From an uncultured Lachnospiraceae bacterium (GTDB taxonomy: Bacteria; Bacillota; Clostridia; Lachnospirales; Lachnospiraceae), in NCBI GenBank assembly GCA_910578405.1, contig CAJTQO010000004.1, positions 62,001 through 126,000 of the forward strand: a DNA stretch of 64,000 nt, in the 5' to 3' direction. The number at the start of each line of letters is the position of its first letter. The first letter of the stretch is position 1. This document shows, one piece after another, positions 50,842-57,695 of the stretch. The translations under genes and the position numbers were made by a program. The notes under the pieces were generated by a model that saw only the letters and a program-made list of their open reading frames with translations, had not been told where the DNA came from and searched no databases.

Positions 50842-52077
50842 ATGAAAATATGCTATAATACATCGGCAATGATTGCCAACAATGCGTTAAACAGGAATGA
50901 CAACAGGCTTGCCCAGTCTTTGCAGAGGCTGTCTTCCGGTTTGAAAATTGTGGAGGCGAAGGATAACCCGGCAGGAATGGCCATGGGAAAAAGGATGAAC
51001 GCCCAACTTACCGGAATCGCCGCAGCGTCTCAAAATAGCAGTGACGCTATATCGGTTATTGAAACGGCAGACGGGGCGCTGTCCGAGATGCATGATATTT
51101 TGCAGAGGATGAATGAGCTGGCAATTAAGGCCGCTACCGGGACAAACGGTGAGGCGGAACGTAAAACCATACAGGCGGAAGTTGACCAGTTAAAACAAGA
51201 GCTTACCAGGATTTCCAATGATACGCAGTTCAATGGGGAGACATTGCTGAATGGGAATTTTGATTTGAAAGGGTATACCAATAGCCCGGATGTGAAGGTC
51301 GGATATTATTCTGACCAGGTGATACCCGGAATATATGGGATTGCCGGGATTGATGATGGCGCGGGAGGGAATATTGCGTCGGTGGTTTTGGATGATAAAG
51401 GAGATATAGATGAAACCAGTGCGCAGAATCTGGTTGGAAAACAGGTGAATGGAATGGCGATAGGCTCCACGATTACGACTCCGGTAACTCCTCCGGCGGC
51501 GCCAATCGTATCCACTGTAAATGCTGACTGGCCTGCGGATGCAACGATTACGGAAGTAAACGGCACGATGATTAAGATTCAAAGCGCCTCAAAAGCGGAT
51601 TTTGAGGTGAATCTGAAAATTGCAGGGGCGCCTGGCGCAACGGTGAATTTACCGACAAATATGAAACTGGATATCACAGGCATTGGCGCTATGACTATGC
51701 AGACCGGCTCCAAAGAAGGACAGATTTTGGACATTCGTATTCCGAATACATCTTTGGAATACCTTGGTTTAAAGAATCTGGATATGTCTGAGGTGGAAGG
51801 GGCTACACAAGGGATTCAGGATATAAAAGGAGCCATTGAGTATATTTCCAGTGTAAGGAGCCGTTTGGGCGCTTACCAGAACCGTTTGGAACATACGATT
51901 AGTAATTTGGATATTACGACGGAAAATATGACGGCGGCATATTCCAGGATTATGGATGTGGATATGGCGGAGGAGATGACAGAATATACAACCATGCAGG
52001 TAATCTCACAGGCCAGCATGTCCATGCTGGCGCAGGCAAACGAAAGGCCGGCGCAGGTACTCCAGCTTCTGCAGTAG
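50842..52077 (+). CDS. Flagellin
   Basis: A 411-residue flagellin, subunit of the flagellar filament. The conserved N-terminal D0/D1 helices (IANNALNRNDNRLAQSLQRLSSGLKI, about residues 12-40, then AGMAMGKRMNAQLTG) and the C-terminal half (GAIEYISSVRSRLGAYQNRLEHTISNLDITTENMTAAYSRIMDVDMAEEM, then LAQANERPAQVLQLLQ) are intact. The variable middle domain (about 150-300) is beta-rich and Pro/Thr/Gly-rich. ATG 50842 follows AGGTAGAGGGA. It sits between a DUF6240 gene and a FliS-like gene. No other filament or motor gene is in the window, so whether the cell is motile cannot be judged. Confidence 0.95.
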   Translation: MKICYNTSAMIANNALNRNDNRLAQSLQRLSSGLKIVEAKDNPAGMAMGKRMNAQLTGIAAASQNSSDAISVIETADGALSEMHDILQRMNELAIKAATGTNGEAERKTIQAEVDQLKQELTRISNDTQFNGETLLNGNFDLKGYTNSPDVKVGYYSDQVIPGIYGIAGIDDGAGGNIASVVLDDKGDIDETSAQNLVGKQVNGMAIGSTITTPVTPPAAPIVSTVNADWPADATITEVNGTMIKIQSASKADFEVNLKIAGAPGATVNLPTNMKLDITGIGAMTMQTGSKEGQILDIRIPNTSLEYLGLKNLDMSEVEGATQGIQDIKGAIEYISSVRSRLGAYQNRLEHTISNLDITTENMTAAYSRIMDVDMAEEMTEYTTMQVISQASMSMLAQANERPAQVLQLLQ

Positions 52078-52128
52078 GTTCATTGTTTGGGGAATTGCCA
52101 TTGCTTAGGCGGAAAGGCTTGGTTTTCT

Positions 52129-52605
52129 ATGACTAAGGAAATGAAACAAGAGTTCACATTAAAAATAACACAGGCCAATAAGACAGAATTAATCCAGATT
52201 TTATATGAAATGCTTTTGGTTTATACCGGGGAAGCGAAAGAAGCCCATGCCAGGCAGGAGCGCGCCGGGTTCCGTGAAGGGATACGTAAAGCGCGGGGGT
52301 GCATCAATGAACTTCTGGCTTCCCTGCATTTCGAGTATGAACTGGCGATGAATTTTATGCAGTTGTATCTTTATATGAACAGGGAATTGGCCAGAGCGGA
52401 GGTACGCAATGCCACAGAGCCTTTGGCAGAGGTGGAGAAAATCGTAGGGAAGCTTCATGCAGCGTATGAAAAGCTCAGTGATATGGATACCTCCGGTCCG
52501 GTGATGTCTAATGTACAGACTGTTTATGCCGGGCTAACGTACGGCAGGAACAGTTTAACAGAGAACCTAACCGATCAGGGCGCTGACCGGGGATTCCGGG
52601 TCTAG
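52129..52605 (+). CDS. FliS-like flagellar export chaperone
   Basis: A 158-residue helical protein that would bind the disordered C-terminal part of flagellin before export. Features are FTLKITQANKTELIQILYEMLLVYTGEAKEA, FREGIRKARGCINELLASLHFEYELAMNFMQLYLYMNRELARA (about 48-92) and EVEKIVGKLHAAYEKL, matching the helical bundle and the YxYMNxxL-type pattern of FliS. ATG 52129 begins just where homology starts; an ATG 14 codons earlier would add a Cys-rich stretch. Its 3' end overlaps the convergent DUF2508 gene by 39 bases. The assignment rests on pattern and on the flagellin gene beside it. Confidence 0.8.
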   Translation: MTKEMKQEFTLKITQANKTELIQILYEMLLVYTGEAKEAHARQERAGFREGIRKARGCINELLASLHFEYELAMNFMQLYLYMNRELARAEVRNATEPLAEVEKIVGKLHAAYEKLSDMDTSGPVMSNVQTVYAGLTYGRNSLTENLTDQGADRGFRV

Positions 52606-52854
52606 CTCTTCGTCAGGCAGCAAATTGATTTTTGCTGCCTGTTCTAATAGAAACTTGTACCTTTTTAAGACGGAGTTGACTTCGTAAATATAGCAGTCGA
52701 TTAAATCCGGGTCCGTTACGCTGTCAAAGCCGGTATAGGCATCTTCCAAAGCGCGGCGGGTTTTGTCCAGGTCTGCTAAAATAAGATTTCTTTGGAATTC
52801 TTTTTCACTTATGGCGGGAGCCGCATAAGTAGTCTGACGGAAACAAATTTTCAT
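52567..52854 (-). CDS. DUF2508 (YaaL-like) small protein
   Basis: A 95-residue protein resembling YaaL/DUF2508: LILADLDKTRRALEDAYTGFDSVTDPDLIDCYIYEVNSVLKRYKFLLEQAAKI. The D-x-DLID and RYKFLL elements are the recognisable parts. ATG 52854 follows AGAGGTG. In Bacillus yaaL sits directly upstream of bofA in the same direction; here the two are neighbours but divergent, with 103-bp repeats between them. The function of the family is unknown. The gene overlaps the FliS-like gene tail to tail by 39 bases. Confidence 0.75.
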   Translation of the reverse strand: MKICFRQTTYAAPAISEKEFQRNLILADLDKTRRALEDAYTGFDSVTDPDLIDCYIYEVNSVLKRYKFLLEQAAKINLLPDEELDPESPVSALIG

Positions 52855-52976
52855 GCTTACACCTCTTTACATTTTTTTCCTCTTTTTCTAAGTATAGACA
52901 GTAAAAAGTCAAATATTCATGTAATATCAAAAAAGTACGGGCATATAAATAAAACAAAAGATAGGTGCGACTGTGA

Positions 52977-53210
52977 TATTGGAAGGGCAGTTGCGGCGCT
53001 GGAAACAGCAACGGCCGGAACAATGCCAGGAAGAATTGCCGACCGGATTAAAGGGAGGGAATTCTTCGTATGTAGGAGGTATTGGAAGGGCAGTTGCGGC
53101 ACTGGAAACAGCAACGGCCCAAACAATGCCAGGAAGAATTGCCGACCGGATTAAAGGGAGGGAATTCTTCGTATGTAGGAGGTATTGGAAGGGCAGTTGC
53201 GGCACTGGAA
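52977..53210 (+). repeat. Tandem structured repeat A, 103-bp unit, upstream of bofA
   Basis: Two full units (52977-53079 and 53080-53182; three differences) and a 28-base partial third unit (53183-53210), starting TATTGGAAGGGCAG. Each unit holds two possible stems: GGGCAGTTGC with GCAACGGCCC, and GAAGAATT with AATTCTTC. The last, partial unit ends TGCGGCACTGGAA and runs straight into TAGGAG, the ribosome-binding site of bofA. The period is not a multiple of three, so a repeated protein is unlikely. Confidence 0.85.
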
Positions 53211-53223
53211 TAGGAGAAACAAT

Positions 53224-53496
53224 ATGGATTATTATATGGGCGGTATGATGATAGTGGCGGCGTGTATTTTTGTATTGCTGATAGGGGCTTTTCGTAGGAA
53301 GAATGAATGGATTATTAATTTTGTGCTTCGGACGGTATCAGGGACGGTGGCAATCTTTTTCATCAATGGGTTTCTTGTATCAAAGGGAATTGGAATAGCC
53401 ATTGGAATTAATCCCCTTACGATTTTAACGTCAGGAATTTTAGGTTTTCCGGGGCTGATTATGCTGTATGGCATAAATCTGTATAAAATTTTATAG
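53224..53496 (+). CDS. bofA: BofA-family pro-sigma-K processing inhibitor-like protein
   Basis: A 90-residue membrane protein with about three hydrophobic helices. The family signature is NPLTILTSGILGFPGLIMLYGINLY near the C-terminus. BofA in Bacillus forms a complex with SpoIVFA/FB in the forespore membrane and inhibits the pro-sigma-K protease; many clostridial homologs lack SpoIVFB partners, so the role here is open. ATG 53224 is seven bases after TAGGAG, the site at the end of repeat A. Frames starting further upstream run through the repeats and are not taken as coding. Confidence 0.85.
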   Translation: MDYYMGGMMIVAACIFVLLIGAFRRKNEWIINFVLRTVSGTVAIFFINGFLVSKGIGIAIGINPLTILTSGILGFPGLIMLYGINLYKIL

Positions 53497-53735
53497 AATG
53501 TGCCGAAGATTTATTCGTTGCCTGGAAACACTGGACAAAACCCGCTATTGTAGTTATAATCTGTATATCAGTTCGAAACACTTAAGATTCAAGACACTTT
53601 CGGATGCTCAAAGGCGTTTCAGCAGATGGGTAGCAGTCGGATATTCTACGGGATAGATAAATCGTCCCTAAAATCCCAAAACATGATTTCAAAATTAGAC
53701 ATTATTCAATAATTTAAAAGGAAGAGGTGGTGTGA
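53497..53735. other. Leader region between bofA and the Tad locus
   Basis: About 240 bases with no gene. It is rich in possible short stems, for example GTAG...CTAC (about 53628-53648) and GGGA...TCCC (about 53651-53669). A sigma-28-like arrangement TAAA then GCCGAAGA with a 14-base spacer occurs at about 53486-53511, one base short of the consensus spacer. No known riboswitch could be recognised. It is the likely promoter and leader of the pilus operon. Confidence 0.4.
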
Positions 53736-53765
53736 ATAGTTATTATATTATTTATTTTCCTGGCA

Positions 53766-54254
53766 GTGGCTGCTGCTATGGATTTGTGCCTTGACAAAAT
53801 ATGTAACGAATGGATTCTGCTTGGAATGATGACAGGATTGTCATTTTCTTTGTGGCAAGGTGGGACAAGCGGGCTGGCACAGGCGTTGTTTTCCATGTTT
53901 CTTCCGTTTTGCATTCTGTACCCGCTTTTTCGGATTGGCGGCCTGGGGGCAGGGGATGTAAAACTTCTGGCGGCTGTGGGGTGTTATTTGCCCATCAGGG
54001 AAAATCTGTACTGCCTTGGGCTGTCTTTTTTGGCTGGCGCTGTTTTATCTCTGTGTAAAATGGCAGCCGAGAGGAATTTTGGGCAGCGGATAGGTTATTT
54101 TCTTTCCTATGTCTGTGAGGTGGCTAAGAGCGGTAATTGGAAGTTATACGGGGAAGATATGGAAGATGCGCGGAACAGGAAAAAAGGAACAATCCATTTT
54201 GCCTTGCCTGTTTTGCTTGGTGTTGCAATATACAAGGGAGGGATGGGCCTGTGA
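53766..54254 (+). CDS. Prepilin peptidase, A24 family (TadV/CpaA-like), first copy
   Basis: Aspartic membrane protease that cleaves prepilin leaders. The two active-site regions are AAAMDLCLDKICNEW (first Asp) and GGLGAGDVKLLAAVG (GxGD, second Asp). Homologs begin with a membrane helix before the first Asp. Here that helix is encoded at 53736-53765 (IVIILFIFLAVAAAMD) in frame, but the frame from its upstream stop at 53733 contains no ATG, GTG or TTG before GTG 53766. The ribosome-binding site GGAAGAGGTGG (53720-53730) fits an ATA at 53736 or ATT at 53742. So the real start may be a rare codon. It overlaps tadZ by GTGA. Confidence 0.85.
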   Translation: MAAAMDLCLDKICNEWILLGMMTGLSFSLWQGGTSGLAQALFSMFLPFCILYPLFRIGGLGAGDVKLLAAVGCYLPIRENLYCLGLSFLAGAVLSLCKMAAERNFGQRIGYFLSYVCEVAKSGNWKLYGEDMEDARNRKKGTIHFALPVLLGVAIYKGGMGL

Positions 54255-55282
54255 AAAAAATTATGGCGTTGTGCGATGGGGAACAGGATTATCTGTACCA
54301 TATGGCAGACTATCTGGAGAGGAAGGACACGTTTCCATTTGCAGTGCATTGCTTTACCGATGCAGGGCAGTTACGGAATTTTATGGAAAGCAATGAAGTG
54401 GAATTGCTGTTGGTGGCGGAGAATGCCTATGAGGAAGGGCTTGCTCAGCTTTCCACAGGGCATACAGTAGTGTTAAACGAAAGCGGAAATGAGGTAGGAA
54501 GCCAGGTAGAAAACATTAATAAATACCAGGCTACGGAGTTTATCTTAAAGGCAGTGATGGACAGTTATATGGGCAGCAGCGATAAGGTGCCAAAACGGCT
54601 GGCTACAGGAAACAGGATGAAAGTGATTGGCTGCTATTCGCCAATTAGGCGTAGTTTCCAGACGACATTTTCGTTAAGCATGGGGCAGATACTGGCCAGG
54701 AAGCATAAGGTATTATATTTGAATTTTGAGAGCTATTCCGGTTTTGGATATATGCTGCATCAGGAATATACGGTAGATATTACGGACGCTCTTTATTTTT
54801 TTAACTGCGAAAGGGAGAAACTGGCGTATAAATTGGAAGGGCTGATTCAGTCCATCAATGGCCTGGATTATATTCCGCCAGCGGTTTCCTACCGGGAGCT
54901 TCGGGGCGTAACAGGGGAAGAGTGGCTCCGTTTCATTCAGGAAATAGAAAAGATATCGGAATACGAGTTTCTCATTCTGGATTTGTCCGAACATGTCCAA
55001 GGGTTGTTCGAGGTGCTGCGGGAATGCCATTGCATTTTTACGATGCAAAGGGAGGATGGAATGGCAGAGGCTAAGATGCGCCAGTATGAAATGTTGCTGC
55101 AGTCTATGGAGTACGCAGATATAGCTGGTAAAACGAAAAAATGGAAACCGCCTGTGCTGCGCAGGCTGCCGCCAGGGATTGATCAGTTGGCACGGGGGGA
55201 AATGGCAGTCTGCATAAAGAAAATCATAGAGGAGGAAATCTATGGGGAAGCCAGGGATGCAGGGGAAGGAAACAAAAGGTAA
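54251..55282 (+). CDS. tadZ: TadZ/CpaE-like protein with degenerate P-loop
   Basis: A 343-residue protein of the TadZ/CpaE type, a MinD-like ATPase relative that places the Tad machinery at the cell pole. The N-terminal receiver-like part (about 1-110: KKIMALCDGEQDYLYHMADYL...LLLVAENAY) and MinD-like part (about 130-330: VIGCYSPIRRSFQTTFSLSMGQILARKHKVLYLNFESYSGF) are visible. The normal KGGxGKT loop is replaced by SPIRRSFQTT, with neither Lys of the deviant Walker A motif. It starts at GTG 54251 with GGGAGGG upstream, overlapping the previous stop. The ribosome-binding site of cpaF lies inside its 3' end. Confidence 0.85.
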   Translation: MKKIMALCDGEQDYLYHMADYLERKDTFPFAVHCFTDAGQLRNFMESNEVELLLVAENAYEEGLAQLSTGHTVVLNESGNEVGSQVENINKYQATEFILKAVMDSYMGSSDKVPKRLATGNRMKVIGCYSPIRRSFQTTFSLSMGQILARKHKVLYLNFESYSGFGYMLHQEYTVDITDALYFFNCEREKLAYKLEGLIQSINGLDYIPPAVSYRELRGVTGEEWLRFIQEIEKISEYEFLILDLSEHVQGLFEVLRECHCIFTMQREDGMAEAKMRQYEMLLQSMEYADIAGKTKKWKPPVLRRLPPGIDQLARGEMAVCIKKIIEEEIYGEARDAGEGNKR

Positions 55283-56609
55283 GGCTATGTTTCAGGATAT
55301 GGATTGGAAAGGAAGCGGCCTTGGAAAGAAAACGGTTTGGAATAGAGAGAGTTTTGCAGAAGATGTAGTAGAGGGCGAAAGGGGAAGGGCGGGTATGGAA
55401 GACTGCAAACAGAGGCTGAGGGCAGTTATTCTGGAGAAACTGGATTTTTCAAGGGAAACGTCAGATGAAGAAATTAAGGATATGATAGACGGTCTGATTA
55501 TTAGTGAAAGCAAAAAACGTTTTATAAAGTTAGAAGAACGCAGCCGTTTGCGGCAGGAATTATTTTATTCCATCCGGAAACTGGATATCCTGCAGGAATT
55601 AGTGGATGATTCTAGTGTGACGGAAATTATGATTAACGGTACAGAGGGGATTTTTATTGAGCGGGGAGGGCGTGTAAGCGCATACGGAGTAAAGTTTGAA
55701 TCCAGGGAAAAACTGGAGGATGTCATCCAGCAGATTGCAGCAGGCTGTAACCGTACCGTCAATGAAGCGTCACCCATTGTGGACGCCAGGCTGGAAAATG
55801 GTTCCCGTGTCAATGTGGTTTTAAGCCCGGTGGCATTAAACGGGCCGATTGTCACCATACGGAGATTCCCGGAACATCCTATTCGCATGGAAGAATTGAT
55901 TGCAATGGGGGCCTTAACGGAGGAAGCGGCAGAATTTTTATCCTGTCTGGTGCAAGCCAAATACAATATATTTATCAGCGGAGGAACCGGTTCCGGCAAG
56001 ACAACTTTTCTCAATGCCCTTTCGGCTTATATCCCCAAGGATGAAAGAATCATTACGATAGAAGACAATGCAGAACTGCAGATACGGGATATCCCCAATT
56101 TGGTCAGATTAGAGACGCGGAATGCCAATGTGGAAGGATGCAAACCCATTACAATAAGGGATTTGATTAAGTCCAGTCTCCGAATGCGCCCGGACCGGAT
56201 AGTGGTAGGGGAGGTGAGGGGCAGTGAAGCCATTGATATGATGCAGTGCTTAAACACCGGGCACGACGGTTCCATGTCCACCGGACATGCCAATAGCTGC
56301 AAAGATATGTTGAGCAGGATGGAAACAATGATTTTAATGGGGATGGAATTGCCGCTTATGGCAATCCGGCAGCAGATTGCTTCCGGTTTGGATATTATTG
56401 TCCATTTGGGCAGACTTAGGGACAAAAGCCGGAAGGTTTTGGAAATTACGGAAATTGGTAATTTTTCAGGGAATGAAATAAACACTACGGTTTTGTATGC
56501 TTTTGAAGAGGAGGGAGAGGATGCCGATGGAACGGTGCGGGGCAGTTTAAGGAAAAGGGGGGAGTTGAAAAACAGTGGAAAACTCACAGCGGCAGGAATT
56601 GGCGGTTAA
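55242..56609 (+). CDS. cpaF: Tad secretion ATPase (TadA/CpaF)
   Basis: A 455-residue secretion ATPase powering Flp pilus assembly. It has an N-terminal helical domain (about 55-130, LRAVILEKLDFSRETSDEEIKDMIDGLI) and a catalytic domain with ITEIMINGTEGIFIERGG-like N-lobe, Walker A SGGTGSGKTTFLNAL (about 246-260), the Asp box RIITIEDNAELQI, Walker B RPDRIVVGEVRGSEA (about 315-329) and the His box GSMSTGHANS. ATG 55242 follows GAGGAGG and overlaps tadZ by 41 bases. The last 40 residues are a charged, Gly-rich extension overlapping the tadB start. Confidence 0.95.
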   Translation: MGKPGMQGKETKGKAMFQDMDWKGSGLGKKTVWNRESFAEDVVEGERGRAGMEDCKQRLRAVILEKLDFSRETSDEEIKDMIDGLIISESKKRFIKLEERSRLRQELFYSIRKLDILQELVDDSSVTEIMINGTEGIFIERGGRVSAYGVKFESREKLEDVIQQIAAGCNRTVNEASPIVDARLENGSRVNVVLSPVALNGPIVTIRRFPEHPIRMEELIAMGALTEEAAEFLSCLVQAKYNIFISGGTGSGKTTFLNALSAYIPKDERIITIEDNAELQIRDIPNLVRLETRNANVEGCKPITIRDLIKSSLRMRPDRIVVGEVRGSEAIDMMQCLNTGHDGSMSTGHANSCKDMLSRMETMILMGMELPLMAIRQQIASGLDIIVHLGRLRDKSRKVLEITEIGNFSGNEINTTVLYAFEEEGEDADGTVRGSLRKRGELKNSGKLTAAGIGG

Positions 56610-57693
56610 AGGGGAAAATCTTTTTCGCATCAGGACGTGCGGAAAATCAGGCAGGGAAAAAGCAGTGCGGAAAAACTGTATGCAAAGATTGGCAAAAGGG
56701 GAAGCGGTGAAAGCAGTGCAAGAAAAATATGCACAAGGGTTGTTAAAAGAAATGCCGGCGCAGGAAAAGTATGCGCGGGAGTTGTCAAAAGGAATGCCAG
56801 CGCAGGAAAAGTATGCGCGAGAGTTGTCAAAAGGAATGCCGGCGCAGGAAAAGTATGCGCAAGGGTTGGCAAAATGGAAGACAATGTGGGAAAAGTATGC
56901 ACGAGGATTGGCAAAAGGGGAGACAGTGCAGAAAAAGTATACGCAAAAGTCGGCAAAAGGAACAACAGGATATAAGGCCAGTCCGCGTGAGAAGCTGGAG
57001 GACGCAATAGTGGGATTGGGACTTGTGGGGATTCTGGCATTTTTCTTCTACCGCTCTGTGTGGGCGTTGCCGTTTCTTGTTCCGGTATATATGATGTACC
57101 AAAAGGATGCAGGGAAAACCCGTATGCTGAAACGTCATAAAGAAATATCTATTCAATTCAAAGACGCCATACTGGCAGTATCTGCGAATCAGAAAGCAGG
57201 GTATTCAGTAGAAAATTCCTTTAAACAATCATACGACGATATGGGGCTCCTGTATGGGAAGGAAAGCCTGATATGCCAGGAACTGTATACCATTATTTCA
57301 GGATTGGGAAATAATTTGGTATTGGAAAACATGATGTACGATTTCGGAAAACGCTCCGGAGTAGGGGAAATCATGGAATTTGCGCAAGTTTTTGCGGCCG
57401 CTAAGCGGAATGGAGGAAATTTAACGGAGGTGATTGAACGCAGTGCATTAGTAATAGAAGAAAAGGTGGAAACGGAAAAGGAGATACAGATATTAATTAA
57501 TGCAAAGCGGATGGAACAAAAAATTATGAGCATAACGCCATTTGGCATTTTGCTGTATATCAGTGCAACATCAAAAGGTTTTTTTGATGTGCTGTATCAT
57601 AATCCAGCAGGCATTGCGATTATGACAGCTTGTATGGGAGTCTATCTGACTGCTGTGCGCCTATCTGGGAAAATAGTCAATATTGAGGTATAA
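56575..57693 (+). CDS. tadB: TadB-like inner-membrane protein with 14-residue repeat extension
   Basis: A 372-residue protein of the type II secretion F family. The C-terminal two thirds (about 140-372) are normal for TadB: two N-terminal membrane helices (IVGLGLVGILAFFFYRSVWALPFLVPVYMM), then the helical F domain with AILAVSANQKAGYSVENSFKQSYDDM and FAQVFAAAKRNGGNLTEVIE. The unusual part is about residues 48-132: six 14-residue repeats of the form QEKYARELSKGMPA, highly basic, encoded by a 42-bp tandem repeat (56719-56970). GTG 56575 overlaps cpaF by 35 bases. The repeats would lie in the cytoplasm next to CpaF. Confidence 0.88.
   Translation: MENSQRQELAVKGENLFRIRTCGKSGREKAVRKNCMQRLAKGEAVKAVQEKYAQGLLKEMPAQEKYARELSKGMPAQEKYARELSKGMPAQEKYAQGLAKWKTMWEKYARGLAKGETVQKKYTQKSAKGTTGYKASPREKLEDAIVGLGLVGILAFFFYRSVWALPFLVPVYMMYQKDAGKTRMLKRHKEISIQFKDAILAVSANQKAGYSVENSFKQSYDDMGLLYGKESLICQELYTIISGLGNNLVLENMMYDFGKRSGVGEIMEFAQVFAAAKRNGGNLTEVIERSALVIEEKVETEKEIQILINAKRMEQKIMSITPFGILLYISATSKGFFDVLYHNPAGIAIMTACMGVYLTAVRLSGKIVNIEV
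56719..56970 (+). repeat. 42-bp tandem repeat within tadB
   Basis: Six in-frame units, with the CAGGAAAAGTATGC core at 56719, 56761, 56803, 56845, 56887 and 56929. Units 2-4 are almost identical; units 1, 5 and 6 have drifted. The register suggests recent expansion by slippage or unequal exchange. Confidence 0.88.
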
Positions 57694-57695
57694 AG

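Noticed and set aside
52977..53210. CRISPR array
   Set aside because: Repeats are directly adjacent without spacers, only two full units exist, and no cas gene is near. The same holds for 59165-59374 and 18461-18645.
52973..53248. 91-residue plus-strand frame through repeat A
   Set aside because: The repeat period of 103 bases changes frame between copies, the frame ignores the good ribosome-binding site and start of bofA, and the translated text has no domain character.
53560..53700. Cyclic di-GMP riboswitch upstream of the pilus operon
   Set aside because: The sequence has CTCAAAGGCG and GGGTAGC pieces that recall the GEMM motif, but the conserved CGCAAAGC core and GNRA tetraloop-receptor are not present in order.
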